DNA of 60,143 bases from a bacterium BMS3Abin03 (GTDB lineage: Bacteria > Bacteroidota > Ignavibacteria > Ignavibacteriales > Ignavibacteriaceae), in contig BDSV01000140.1 in the NCBI GenBank assembly GCA_002898075.1, positions 1 to 60,143 on the forward strand. The letters run 5' to 3'. Below are positions 44,777-53,267 of the stretch, piece by piece. A program made the translations under genes and the position numbers. Numbering within the stretch: position 1 is the first letter of the stretch; each line of letters opens with the position of its first letter. The notes under the pieces are model-generated. The model saw only the letters and a program-made list of their open reading frames with translations, did not search any database and was not told the origin of the DNA.

Positions 44777-45012
44777 TTAATATCATCGGATATTTTAAGA
44801 GTATATTCTATGTTATCGCCACTTGTCATTGCCCAGCTTAGTGGTTGTTTTTCTAACATATTACAAAATGTTGCCCCATTTAATCTTAATTGATCGCTTT
44901 TAAAGTCTCTTTTTTTGTATATAGATAACCTAAAATTATTCCATTGCCAAACGGTATCCTTATACTCAAAACCAGTAAATTCAGAAAGAATTTTTATATT
45001 TAAGGAAGGGGT
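44773..45012 (-). pseudogene. Truncated open frame facing the methyltransferase, possibly a restriction-enzyme remnant
   Basis: Seventy-nine codons are open on the minus strand with no start codon at the beginning; only two internal methionines occur. The sense reads like coding sequence: LNIKILSEFTGFEYKDTVWQ, NNFRLSIYKKRDFKSDQLRL, NGATFCNMLEKQPLSWAMTS. It ends by overlapping the methyltransferase stop codon. Upstream is stopped at 45013, only 50 bases from the end of egtD, so the 5' part has been lost. Restriction enzymes often lie tail-to-tail with their methyltransferase, which is why I suggest that identity. The sequence itself shows no nuclease motif. Confidence 0.35.
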
Positions 45013-45065
45013 TTATAATTTTTAAGGTAAAAAAAATCGTAGTTATAAATAACTGTTTTTACAGT

Positions 45066-46022
45066 TTACATCGCTCTTAAAAACTGTACACTAAACAGAT
45101 TATTTTCATCAACCCAAATTCTTTCAATCTCATAAATACCTTTAACAAGCTCGGCAAAATCTTGTGGACTGTATTTGTAAGAATATTCGGTTAGGATTGT
45201 CTCGTCCTTTTCAAATTCAAACTTATGACCCTCAATATTAACAACCTGTTTGTTTGTGCTTATCAGGTGCATCTCAATTCTTCCGGATTTTTCATTATAA
45301 AATGCGTGATGCTTAAAATTAACCGGGTCGATGTTGGAATAGAACAGACTGTTAATGTGATGTAAGATATTCAAATTAAATTCAGCAGTAACATTCTGTC
45401 TATCGTTGTAAGCAGCATTCAGAATGTTGATGTCCTTTTTCAAATCCACTCCTATTAATAACCCGCTTCCCTTACCGCATGTTTTTGAAATTCTCTCTAA
45501 GAAAGTTTTTGCTTCGTTCGGAGTAAAGTTGCCGATGGTTGACCCGGGATAAAATGCGCCGATAGTTTTACAGGTTCCGAATATTTCAGGGAGGGAAAAA
45601 TCTTTTGTGTAATCTGTCGCCAGCGGATAGATTACCAAATCCTGGTAATCTGCTTTCAAACAACCGGCAGCTTTAATTAAATGTTCTGCCGAAATATCCA
45701 CCGGCACGTAAGCTGTAAGTGATTGAAGATGCTCGATGAGTAATCTTATTTTTATGCTGCTGCCACTGCCAAGTTCAACTAAAACGCATTCATCTCCCAT
45801 ATATGAAGCAATCTCTTCAATATTATCACTCATAATTTTTAATTCGGTGCGTGTAGGATAATATTCTTCGAGTTCACATATTTCATCAAACAACCGGGAT
45901 CCGTTTTCATCGTAAAACAATTTACTCGGTAGCGATTTTTGTTTCTTACTCAATCCCTCAATAATTTCCGATAAAATTTGAGCGTGTGCTGCTTCCGTTG
46001 TTTCGATATCCATTTTATTCAT
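45066..46022 (-). CDS. egtD: L-histidine N-alpha-methyltransferase
   Basis: The 318-residue SAM-dependent enzyme has the EgtD pattern: SRLFDEICELEEYYPTRTEL, the SAM loop VLVELGSGSSIKIRLLIEHL, VPVDISAEHLIKAA, and IGAFYPGSTIGNFTPNEA. The C-terminal substrate part includes RIEMHLIST and DETILTEYSYKYSPQDF. EgtD trimethylates histidine to hercynine, the first step of ergothioneine synthesis, in the cytosol. Its start overlaps the end of egtB by eight bases, so they are one operon with egtB first. Length matches the family (about 320). Confidence 0.96.
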   Translation of the reverse strand: MNKMDIETTEAAHAQILSEIIEGLSKKQKSLPSKLFYDENGSRLFDEICELEEYYPTRTELKIMSDNIEEIASYMGDECVLVELGSGSSIKIRLLIEHLQSLTAYVPVDISAEHLIKAAGCLKADYQDLVIYPLATDYTKDFSLPEIFGTCKTIGAFYPGSTIGNFTPNEAKTFLERISKTCGKGSGLLIGVDLKKDINILNAAYNDRQNVTAEFNLNILHHINSLFYSNIDPVNFKHHAFYNEKSGRIEMHLISTNKQVVNIEGHKFEFEKDETILTEYSYKYSPQDFAELVKGIYEIERIWVDENNLFSVQFLRAM

Positions 46023-47334
46023 CTTTATCTTTTGCTAATCGTATTCCCGTAAATTGCCAGCGTGAATGAGGCGGGAAAAAATTTCTGTAAGTTTTTCTAA
46101 TATGAGTTTCAGATGTTGCACAAGAACCGCCGCGCAAAACCATCTGGCTGCTCATAAATTTTCCGTTGTATTCGCCTAAAGCACCGGGTAATGGTTTGTA
46201 ACCCGGGTATGGTAAATATGAACTTTGTGTCCATTCCCAAACATCGCCGTATAGCTGATTTAATCCGTCTTTCTCTTCCTGTAAGGGAACAGGATGGTAA
46301 TTTTGATTTTCAACAAAGTTACCTTTATACAATACATCTCCTGCCGCCACCTCCCATTCAGCTTCGGTTGGTAATCGGGTATCTTTCCATCTTGCAAAAG
46401 CTTCTGCTTCGTAATAGCTGATATGGCAGACAGGTTCTTTGGGTTCGACTTTTCTGAAGCTGTTCAATGTGAAGCTCCACCATTCGCCGTCTTTATTTTC
46501 CCAGTAAAGAGGTGCTTTCCATTTTTCCGCTTCAACAGTTGCCCATCCGTCCGATAGCCAAAGCGTTGCATCTTCATATCCGCCCGCTTCAATAAATTCA
46601 ATATATTCTTTGTTTGTGATTAATCTGTTCGCAAGCTTAAAAGGAGTTAAATATTCTTTATGTCTTGGCGTTTCGTTGTCATAAGCAAATCCGTTTCCAT
46701 CGTGACCGATTTCAAGAATGCCGCCTTCAAAATCAATCCATTTTAATTCCGGAGTTTTAGCTTTCTGAACAATTTCTATTTTGTGATAAACCGGATTCAA
46801 AGGGTTGTGTGAAAGAACATGCTTAATATCTGTTAAAAGAAGTTCCTGGTGCTGCTGTTCATGGTTTAGACCGATTTCAATTATCGGTGCATATTCCAAG
46901 TAAGTTTTTTCATCGGCTTTTTCAATAAAGTTCTGAACGTTTTTATCGACAAAATTCCTGTATTCATAAATCTCTTTAACTGTAGGTCTCGAAAGTAAAC
47001 CTCTGTACGGTCTGAACCATCTCTCACCTATTTGAATATAATAAGAGTTAAAAAGATATGTATATAACTGATGAAGCGGTTCGTAATTTTTATCTGCTTT
47101 GCTTAAGACAAAAGCTTCGAAAAACCAGCTTGTGTGCCCCAGATGCCATTTTGTTGGACTAACATCGGGCATTGACTGGATTACATAATCTTCTGTTTCC
47201 AACGGCTCACAAAGCTGTCCTGTAACTGCTCTCACATAATTATAGTAATTCACGAGTTTCGATCGATCGGGAAAAATTGATTTTGAATCGATCACTGACG
47301 AATCATCAAACAAGATTTCTTTGGTTAAATTCAT
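46015..47334 (-). CDS. egtB: Ergothioneine sulfoxide synthase EgtB-type
   Basis: The 439-residue protein has two domains: an N-terminal DinB-like helical bundle and a C-terminal formylglycine-generating-type (FGE) domain. The iron-binding histidines are in KWHLGHTSWFFEAF and LNHEQQHQELLLTDIKH (H-x3-H-x-E). The FGE part shows RLPTEAEWEVAAGD, QLYGDVWEWTQSSY, SSQMVLRGGSCATSETHIRK and FTGIRLAKD. EgtB joins hercynine to a thiol (gamma-glutamylcysteine or cysteine) with O2. No egtA, egtC or egtE lies in the window, which points to the shorter cysteine-type route or to unlinked genes. It is the first gene of the egtB-egtD operon. Confidence 0.95.
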   Translation of the reverse strand: MNLTKEILFDDSSVIDSKSIFPDRSKLVNYYNYVRAVTGQLCEPLETEDYVIQSMPDVSPTKWHLGHTSWFFEAFVLSKADKNYEPLHQLYTYLFNSYYIQIGERWFRPYRGLLSRPTVKEIYEYRNFVDKNVQNFIEKADEKTYLEYAPIIEIGLNHEQQHQELLLTDIKHVLSHNPLNPVYHKIEIVQKAKTPELKWIDFEGGILEIGHDGNGFAYDNETPRHKEYLTPFKLANRLITNKEYIEFIEAGGYEDATLWLSDGWATVEAEKWKAPLYWENKDGEWWSFTLNSFRKVEPKEPVCHISYYEAEAFARWKDTRLPTEAEWEVAAGDVLYKGNFVENQNYHPVPLQEEKDGLNQLYGDVWEWTQSSYLPYPGYKPLPGALGEYNGKFMSSQMVLRGGSCATSETHIRKTYRNFFPPHSRWQFTGIRLAKDKDE

Positions 47335-47750
47335 ATCACGTTTTTTTATTTGAGGAAGGTTTTTATATATAAAAATAACAAAGTTTATTCCTAATTACAT
47401 AATTAAATGGAGTACAATTTATTAACCGGTGATTGAAAAGGCGCACGATAAAAACCGATAATTCCGGCATTTATTTTCAATCATGAATATATTATTCTCA
47501 TTTTATATTTGACAATATAGGATACCGCTATGAAGATTATTGTCAGCCCCATTACATTTTCCACTTTTTAACCTTGTTGTAAATATCAATCGATAGTTTA
47601 ACTGTAGTTTGTGTATCACCGGTTCGGTAATCACTATGCAAGACCGCTTGTAACGATTTTTTGTTAATTTTAATAGCCTGTTGCCGCAGCAAATAATACA
47701 AATAATATAGCAACAATCTTTAGAAAGGGACGGTGCAAAAATAATTTTTA
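47335..47750. other. Intergenic region, doubtful fragment only
   Basis: The egtB promoter should lie at the left of this AT-rich stretch. A stop-free minus-strand frame of about 55 codons (47552-47718) ends TVKLSIDIYNKVKKWKM but has no good start or known motif. No RNA gene or repeat was seen. Confidence 0.3.
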
Positions 47751-47867
47751 ATATTAAAAGTTTATAATGTTTTAGGAAAAGAGATTAAAACATTAGTAAA
47801 CAAAGAACTGCCTTCCGGAAACTATGAGGGGGAATTTAAAGATGAAGAATTACCGGGCAGGTCGTCT
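47751..47867 (+). pseudogene. Relic of a T9SS type A sorting domain
   Basis: A plus-strand stretch without upstream gene reads ILKVYNVLGKEIKTLVNKEL then PSGNYEGEFKDEELPG. The KVYxxLGxE(I/V)xTLVN core is the same as in the intact sorting domains of this window (compare KVYDILGNEVATLIN in the 246-residue protein). Both ends are degenerate: no NPFNP box upstream and no SGVYFY segment after it. It is the remains of the 3' end of a secreted-protein gene or a misplaced duplicate. It faces the matrixin-like gene. Confidence 0.7.
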
Positions 47868-47878
47868 CGGCGTAAAAA

Positions 47879-48823
47879 CTATTTCCATGCATATACTTCT
47901 TCATCGCCTAAAGAGATCACATCTTTAATTGCTTCTTTATCTCCGCGTGAGAGTTCGTTGTAATTCATATCTGCTGTATGTTCATCGCTGATGTAGGGAT
48001 ACATAATATCGTATTCATTATCGCTGTGCCCCAAGCCCAATGCGTGTCCGAATTCGTGAATAATAGTGGCTTTAATTTCGCCGTCGCTTACTATCTCGTC
48101 TCCAAACTTAATCAAGCTTATTTGAACTTTAGAATGATCGATGGCTTTATTTCTATCTATATCATATTCCGTTAAGCCGAGATAATCTTCTTTATACTTA
48201 TCACCGAGGTTTTCAATAAAGAGAATTGAAATATCTGCTTCTCTTTTTGAATTCACAAAAACAAAATTTATTCTATCATCTGCTTTTCTCCATACGTTCA
48301 GCGCATATTGTACATAATCTTTATAAACAAATTTATAATATCTCGAAGAAGATTCTTTAACAAATATCCTCAGCGGAAAGTCATCCACCACCCAATGCTT
48401 CCCGTCCCAAAGCGTTCTGCCAGACCTGTCGATGTGAAAATAATTTTCTGTATTGGTTTCGTTATTTGAGTAATATTTTTTGTTCCTGTTGGAATAATTA
48501 TCCTCACGTTTATCAGTTCTATTTTTATTCTTTCTTTTATTATAACGGTTATCATGAAATTCATCATTTTTAAAATATCTATTTCGCTTGTACTGTTCTA
48601 AGAAATCGTCATTACGGCTGTAACGGTTCTCATTATACCTTTGATTTGATGCATTGCTTAAAGTTGATGTGCTTGAATTACTATTATTATTTTTATATCG
48701 TGTGTGTGTTGACTGCGGTTTTTGACTTCCCGATCGTCTTTGGGCATCGATGTTGTTAAAGGGAGTGAATACCGTAAGTACAATAATTAAAAGTAAACTT
48801 ATCTTTAAGTTGTGAACTTTCAT
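47879..48823 (-). CDS. Secreted matrixin-like zinc metalloprotease
   Basis: The 314-residue protein has a signal peptide (MKVHNLKISLLLIIVLTVFT, then a cleavage near NIDAQ). Residues about 30-125 are a low-complexity Asn/Arg/Tyr-rich segment (NNNSNSSTST, RNDDFLEQYKRNRYFKNDEF). The catalytic domain has the full zinc motif IIHEFGHALGLGHSDNEYDI with the Met-turn MYPY, as in matrixin (M10A) peptidases. ADDRINFVFVNSKREADISI is the typical preceding strand region. No sorting domain follows, so it is probably periplasmic or released by another route. The low-complexity part may be a propeptide or linker. The gene is monocistronic. Confidence 0.9.
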   Translation of the reverse strand: MKVHNLKISLLLIIVLTVFTPFNNIDAQRRSGSQKPQSTHTRYKNNNSNSSTSTLSNASNQRYNENRYSRNDDFLEQYKRNRYFKNDEFHDNRYNKRKNKNRTDKREDNYSNRNKKYYSNNETNTENYFHIDRSGRTLWDGKHWVVDDFPLRIFVKESSSRYYKFVYKDYVQYALNVWRKADDRINFVFVNSKREADISILFIENLGDKYKEDYLGLTEYDIDRNKAIDHSKVQISLIKFGDEIVSDGEIKATIIHEFGHALGLGHSDNEYDIMYPYISDEHTADMNYNELSRGDKEAIKDVISLGDEEVYAWK

Positions 48824-49202
48824 TATATGCTCTTATTGTGAGAAATAAATAATTAGCTGGTCTTTAATTCCCAACAACCATTCCTCATTAAATAATTTGA
48901 TATTTTAACAAATTAACACTTTTCGGAATTATTTTAGTATAATATTGCAACAATAGTGTACAGGAAAACATTCAAAAATCAACAGGAAAAAAGATGTCTG
49001 AATTTCTCATTATAAGAGCGAATCGTTTTTTTGCAAAAATGTTTATAAAAAAAATTGTGATTGAATGGATATATGACTGTGTGGAAAACAGGATTAATAT
49101 TTAAAAAATTCATTCAATCATAAAACCAAACAGTCATTCTTTTCAGAATTCTGGAATGTTTAAATGTTTGTACTTTTTCCCGACTTACCGCCCGGTATGA
49201 TT
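48824..49202. other. Intergenic region with a possible 36-codon ORF
   Basis: This 380-base gap should hold the promoter of the leftward metalloprotease gene. A plus-strand ATG at 48994, preceded by AGGAAAAAAG, opens a 36-codon frame (MSEFLIIRANRFFAKMFIKK and on). It has no homology I recognise and may be chance. No RNA gene was found. Confidence 0.35.
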
Positions 49203-50549
49203 TCATGAGTAATCCAGTTTGCTTCCTCCGATAAACTCTCTCAGAACCGAATCTTCCGGTACGGGTGAATCATCTGCGACTGGAGTAACGGACTTTAGAA
49301 CTCTGTAAACTCTTGCAGCACGTTCGTAAGCATCAATTCTTAGCGGGTCGCCTTTGTATTTCTGTTCCCACTCACTAAATTTATCCAAAAGCCGGTGTGC
49401 ATAAAGCGGGATTTCGTAAGGCATAGCACTGCTGATAATGAAATCCGCCGTGTTGCTATATGGAATGATATTTCTCAATTCACTTGATCGTACGTAATGC
49501 CAGTGTTCTAAAGTTTGCTGCGGATTGTATGCTCTGTGAACGGAATCTCTCAACATACGTCTTATCAATCTTAAATCTGTCCACCGAAGATACTTGCCGC
49601 CGGGACCTTTCATTTGCAAAAGCGGCTCGAGATAAAGTTTGAATTTCATATCAGCCGGGATGTCTTTACTGAAATCCGGGTAAAGACCATGTAAACTGTC
49701 TATTAAAAGCAGTTCATCTTTTTCAAGCTTCATCGGGGTTACATTTAGTGTGCGGGTTCCGGTTTTAAAGTTATAGGAAGGAATTAAAACCTCTTCACCG
49801 TTTGCGAGCTTTAAAAGATGTTCGTTTATTAAAGGAAGATCCAAAGCTTGCGGAGTTTCAAAATCGTAATCACCAAATTCGTCTTGCGGGTGAAGTTCGA
49901 GATCGAAGAAGTAATGATCTACATTTAAAGCTTTAAACCTGAACCCTTTCTTCGTGAGCTTCTGCTCAAGTTTTATTGTAGTAGTTGTTTTTCCTGAAGA
50001 GGAAGGACCGCTTATCATTACCATTCTTAAACTGTTTAATCTTTCCATTATCAGTTCTGCTGCGAGAGACACATCATCTTCATAAAGATTTTCAGATTCA
50101 TGTACAATATGTGCAAACTCTCCCCGTGCAATTCTTTCATTTAATGCTTCGACAGTATGAAGGTTATGAGACACAGCCCAATCGAGGTTGCGCCATATTT
50201 TAGCCCATGGAATACTTTCATTCGGTTTTGAATGATGCCTTGCTTCGGCTTCTCGTCTTTTTGCAGCATCTTCTCTGTAAAGAATGAATTCTTTTGCAAC
50301 CTTCGCATGTTTGTTCTCTATCAGCACCTTTTCAACAATATCCTGGATGTCTTCGATATGCGGGGTGGTGCCCCCGGAAAATTTTTCGTTTAGAATTTCT
50401 ACTACCTGGTCGGATAATTTTTTAGCAGTTTCTTTATCTCTTCCGCCAACCGCCACTACAGCGCGGTAAATAGCATTTGCAATCCTTTCCTGGTTAAAAG
50501 GAACAATAGCACCGCTCCTTTTAATAACGTGAGTGATTTTGTTTGTCAT
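49203..50549 (-). CDS. ATP-cone domain fused to a uridine-kinase-like P-loop kinase
   Basis: The 448-residue cytosolic protein begins with an ATP-cone (about 1-95): HVIKRSGAIVPFNQERIANA and VAKEFILYREDAAKRRE. A P-loop kinase of the uridine kinase/phosphoribulokinase family follows. Its Walker A is MISGPSSSGKTTTTIKL (about 180-190), and LNVDHYFFDLELHPQDEFGD with YDFETPQALDLPLINEHL is the substrate-binding region. ELLLIDSLHGLYP is the Walker B-like part. The ATP-cone is best known as the allosteric nucleotide sensor of ribonucleotide reductase and NrdR. Such a fusion is uncommon and suggests a nucleoside kinase regulated by adenine nucleotides. The exact substrate is not known. Confidence 0.88.
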   Translation of the reverse strand: MTNKITHVIKRSGAIVPFNQERIANAIYRAVVAVGGRDKETAKKLSDQVVEILNEKFSGGTTPHIEDIQDIVEKVLIENKHAKVAKEFILYREDAAKRREAEARHHSKPNESIPWAKIWRNLDWAVSHNLHTVEALNERIARGEFAHIVHESENLYEDDVSLAAELIMERLNSLRMVMISGPSSSGKTTTTIKLEQKLTKKGFRFKALNVDHYFFDLELHPQDEFGDYDFETPQALDLPLINEHLLKLANGEEVLIPSYNFKTGTRTLNVTPMKLEKDELLLIDSLHGLYPDFSKDIPADMKFKLYLEPLLQMKGPGGKYLRWTDLRLIRRMLRDSVHRAYNPQQTLEHWHYVRSSELRNIIPYSNTADFIISSAMPYEIPLYAHRLLDKFSEWEQKYKGDPLRIDAYERAARVYRVLKSVTPVADDSPVPEDSVLREFIGGSKLDYS

Positions 50550-50599
50550 TTCTTCTCCATTAATTAAAACTTTTTATAAATTCGCTTGCATTCACTTTG

Positions 50600-50875
50600 T
50601 CATACAAGCAAATCTTTGTACTCTTTATTTCTTTCAACAAAAGATTGTACGTAAGAGCAGGAAGGAATCACTTTCAGATTGTTTTCCCTGGCGTATTTAA
50701 ATGCAAACTCGACAACTGTTTTTGCAATTCCCCGTCCCCGCAACCGGGGAGGAGTGTACGTGTGATAGAAATTTATTTTATCTCCTTCCCGCTGGTAGTC
50801 CAAAAATGCTTCGGAACCATCGACCTCGGTAATAAAGCGCTCGTTATCTTTATCATGTTTTACTACCAATTCCAT
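50600..50875 (-). CDS. GNAT-family N-acetyltransferase (YjdJ/NATD1-like)
   Basis: The 91-residue protein is the short single-domain type of GNAT. It has AFLDYQREGDKINFYHTYTP, the acetyl-CoA loop PPRLRGRGIAKTVVEFAFKY and the closing strand NLKVIPSCSYVQSFVERN. R-G-R-G-I-A is the pyrophosphate-binding motif. Length fits the Gcn5-related YjdJ family. The acceptor is unknown. It begins only five bases from the stop of the NRDE gene and lies in the same direction, so the two are probably one transcript. Confidence 0.93.
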   Translation of the reverse strand: MELVVKHDKDNERFITEVDGSEAFLDYQREGDKINFYHTYTPPRLRGRGIAKTVVEFAFKYARENNLKVIPSCSYVQSFVERNKEYKDLLV

Positions 50876-50880
50876 TTTTA

Positions 50881-51660
50881 TTACTTATTCTTTTCAGTTT
50901 CTAATTTAAAAATATAGTTCTTGTTTGAAAACACCTCCCGGCAGTCGAAGAAAGTTTTCTCTGCAAATCTAACATTATTATCATTATCTACAAGTACCGC
51001 GGTTGATGCACGTGTTCCGTAATCGGGTGATTGAATAAACACGGCAGATAAAACTCTTTCCCTATCCAAGCCAATACCGGTGTCGGGCAATTCATCATCC
51101 TTTGCTAATCTTGTATTGCTTAGCATATCGAGTAATTCTTCCGGATGGATTTCATCCTGCTTAAGCAGCATAGATAATTTTTCTTTACTCTGTACAACTT
51201 TGCGCCATGGTGTATTTAGCACAGCATTGCTTAAACCGTAAATTCCCGGTTCTAGTTTTTTCAATCCTTCAGTGTGAGTTGAAAAATAATAGAGATCATC
51301 TACGCTGCCGAGGATAAGATTGAATCCGTTAAAATCTTGCAATGTGGGTTTTATCTTTTCGTAATATTTTTCTGCGGAAATGTTATCAATCAGAAAATTT
51401 AATGTTAACTTTCCGCGTGAAGGAGCGTTTTCTTTAATGTTTTTCAAATCCCTGAAATTTGTAACTGCTGCAAATCTTCCTTGCCTTGTTATACCCATCC
51501 ACGTTCCCCCTGCTTGTAAATCCTTGCCTGCAAGTAATTCGGGATGATCTTTCCAGTAATCAGCTTGTTCGGTTGGGCGATCGTAAAACTCATCTCTGTT
51601 TGCAGCAAAAATGAATTTGTATTTCGGATGGGACTTATATGCGAAAACTATTAAGCACAT
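50881..51660 (-). CDS. NRDE family protein (TANGO2-like)
   Basis: The 259-residue protein starts MCLIVFAYKSHPKYKFIFAA followed by the name-giving NRDEFYDRPTE. Further motifs are LLAGKDLQAGGTWMGITRQG, RFAAVTNFRDLKN, GRLTL-like (SRGKLTLNFL) and GLSNAVLNTPWRKV. These are typical for the NRDE/TANGO2 family, an Ntn-hydrolase fold with an N-terminal Cys at residue 2. A role in haem handling has been proposed for TANGO2 relatives; it is unproven for this branch. It sits upstream of the GNAT gene. Confidence 0.95.
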   Translation of the reverse strand: MCLIVFAYKSHPKYKFIFAANRDEFYDRPTEQADYWKDHPELLAGKDLQAGGTWMGITRQGRFAAVTNFRDLKNIKENAPSRGKLTLNFLIDNISAEKYYEKIKPTLQDFNGFNLILGSVDDLYYFSTHTEGLKKLEPGIYGLSNAVLNTPWRKVVQSKEKLSMLLKQDEIHPEELLDMLSNTRLAKDDELPDTGIGLDRERVLSAVFIQSPDYGTRASTAVLVDNDNNVRFAEKTFFDCREVFSNKNYIFKLETEKNK

Positions 51661-51710
51661 ACACTAATAAATTATTTGAAAAAGTTTATTTACAATAATG
51701 AGTCTACTTA

Positions 51711-51764
51711 AAAAGGTAAATTTATGCGGTCAACTTAAGACCTTTAAAAAAACATTTACCTTTT
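51711..51764 (-). terminator. Inverted-repeat terminator behind the HAD gene
   Basis: A perfect 11-bp inverted repeat AAAAGGTAAAT (51711-51721)/ATTTACCTTTT (51754-51764) encloses a smaller GGTC/GACC stem (about 51728-51742). In the leftward direction the second arm ends in a T run. It lies between the HAD gene stop (51868) and the NRDE gene start (51660), so it should end HAD operon transcription. Confidence 0.6.
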
Positions 51765-51867
51765 ATCATTAAATTAGTAACCTCACAGGCGTGGTCACTG
51801 GCAGTAATTTAATTAAATAAGAACTAATTAACTTGATTTTTTGGAAGAATGACAATCGTGTTATAAT

Positions 51868-52488
51868 TTAATTTTGAATTATTCCCCTTGACTTCAGTTC
51901 CTCAACCAAATAATCATAACCTTTAAAATGTATCCCATCCCATCCTAAACTTTTTGCAGCTTCAACATATTCTTCAATATCATCTATAAAAATGTGTTCT
52001 TCTGCGGGTGAGCCGGAAGACTTTTCTACAGCATGGTAAATTTTTTCTTCCGGTTTTATCGATCCCACTTTGTGTGATAAAACCAGGTCATCAAAATATT
52101 TAAGAAAAGCATAATGCTTCCATCCATATCTTTCATGTATCGAATTTGTGTTTGAAAGCAGAATCAGTTTATATTTTTCTTTCAGTATCGGAAGTATCTT
52201 AATAACTTTATTATTTGTACTGAAGATACCCGAAAAGTATTTACAGAAAGTTTCCCCGTCAATCCTGTGCTCTAAAATACCGAGCATTTTATCGATAAAC
52301 TCTTCTTCGCTAATCTTCCCGCGTTCGAAATTCCTGTGGATATGATAATTACTGTTGTAAGTATTAACAAAGTATTTACCCAAGCCGGGTTTTATTTCAT
52401 CAAGTTTTTCTATAAGAATATTGTAATCAAATGGAATAAGAACATTTCCCAGATCAAAAACAATAACCGAATATTTTCGTTTCAGCAT
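51868..52488 (-). CDS. HAD-IA family hydrolase
   Basis: The 206-residue cytosolic protein has all four HAD motifs: SVIVFDLGNVLIPFDYN (I, though DxG replaces DxD, as in some YihX-like enzymes), KLILLSNTNSIHERYG (II), the Lys in KVGSIKPEEKIYHAVE (III), and HIFIDDIEEYVEAAKSLGWD (IV). The helical cap of the subclass I type lies between I and II. YihX (alpha-D-glucose-1-phosphate phosphatase) is the nearest named kind. Its ATG overlaps the stop of the LolA-like gene (TAATG), so it is translationally coupled to it. Confidence 0.9.
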   Translation of the reverse strand: MLKRKYSVIVFDLGNVLIPFDYNILIEKLDEIKPGLGKYFVNTYNSNYHIHRNFERGKISEEEFIDKMLGILEHRIDGETFCKYFSGIFSTNNKVIKILPILKEKYKLILLSNTNSIHERYGWKHYAFLKYFDDLVLSHKVGSIKPEEKIYHAVEKSSGSPAEEHIFIDDIEEYVEAAKSLGWDGIHFKGYDYLVEELKSRGIIQN

Positions 52489-53267
52489 TATTCGGGTATC
52501 TCAAATACTTTGTCGTCTATTCCTTTGTTTATTTTTAAACTGCTTACGTTAAGCTGTATTGTCTGCATTCCGAACGACTGTTTTATGCTGAACGGAAATT
52601 TTATCCCGTCCACCTCTTTGTAGTTGCTGAAAGTTGTTTCCTGCTGGAAAGTACCCTGCGCCGTTTCAACGTTTTTAACCTCTTTAATTCTTAACCCGGA
52701 ATTTATATCGTAATACTGAGTCCAGCTACTTCCGGTATCCGGTTTCATTTCCACTTTGTAGCAATCGATGCTGTCTATTTTCACTATTCCTTTAAGTATT
52801 GGTGTTACACCGAATGCTTCCGGGTTTAATATAAAATTCATTTGTGCTTCGTACCTTAAAGCAGCCAATTGATTGCCGGTTAATTCTTTTTTGTTTTCAC
52901 CTGTAATCTGTATTGCTTTTTTGCCGTTATAAATAATTGTCTGTTTCATTTCGCCGGATCTAACGATTTGCTTCAGCTTATCCGGGGCGTTCTGTTTTAT
53001 TACTATACTGAAACTTTGCCCCATCATCTCGCCGCGCATTACTGCGGTTCTGTCTTTTATATTATTGAATGCATCTCTTCCGCCAATAGCTTCAATATAA
53101 TTGTTCAGAACATCTGCCGCAGTTAACCCTTCGGGTATGGGAACTTGCTGCTCTTCAGTTAGATTACCGCTTTGGGTTTTTAAACTATCCTGCGCATTTA
53201 CCTGCCACGATGAAATTAGCAGGAAAGAAAATATTACTGCAATCGATAATAATTTAGTGTGTCTCAT
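52488..53267 (-). CDS. LolA-like secreted lipoprotein-sorting-type protein
   Basis: The 259-residue protein has a signal peptide (MRHTKLLSIAVIFSFLLISS, cleavage after QVNA). The mature part begins with LTAADVLNNYIEAIGGRDAF, a motif found in a family of exported proteins with an incomplete LolA/LolB-like beta-sheet. Then come SIVIKQNAPDKLKQIVRS, KQTIIYNGKKAIQIT, and a C-terminal half with CYKVEMKPDTGSSWTQYYD, IKEVKNVETAQG and IKFPFSIKQSFGM. It probably binds lipid or a lipoprotein in the periplasm. It heads a two-gene operon with the HAD hydrolase. Confidence 0.82.
   Translation of the reverse strand: MRHTKLLSIAVIFSFLLISSWQVNAQDSLKTQSGNLTEEQQVPIPEGLTAADVLNNYIEAIGGRDAFNNIKDRTAVMRGEMMGQSFSIVIKQNAPDKLKQIVRSGEMKQTIIYNGKKAIQITGENKKELTGNQLAALRYEAQMNFILNPEAFGVTPILKGIVKIDSIDCYKVEMKPDTGSSWTQYYDINSGLRIKEVKNVETAQGTFQQETTFSNYKEVDGIKFPFSIKQSFGMQTIQLNVSSLKINKGIDDKVFEIPE

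Noticed and set aside
47552-47718. Stop-free minus-strand frame of about 55 codons ending TVKLSIDIYNKVKKWKM
   Set aside because: The end looks somewhat coding-like, but there is no start codon in a sensible place and no known motif; kept only as a doubtful fragment.
48994-49104. 36-codon plus-strand ORF with a weak ribosome site
   Set aside because: No homology recognised and chance is likely in a 380-base AT-rich gap; noted in the intergenic entry.
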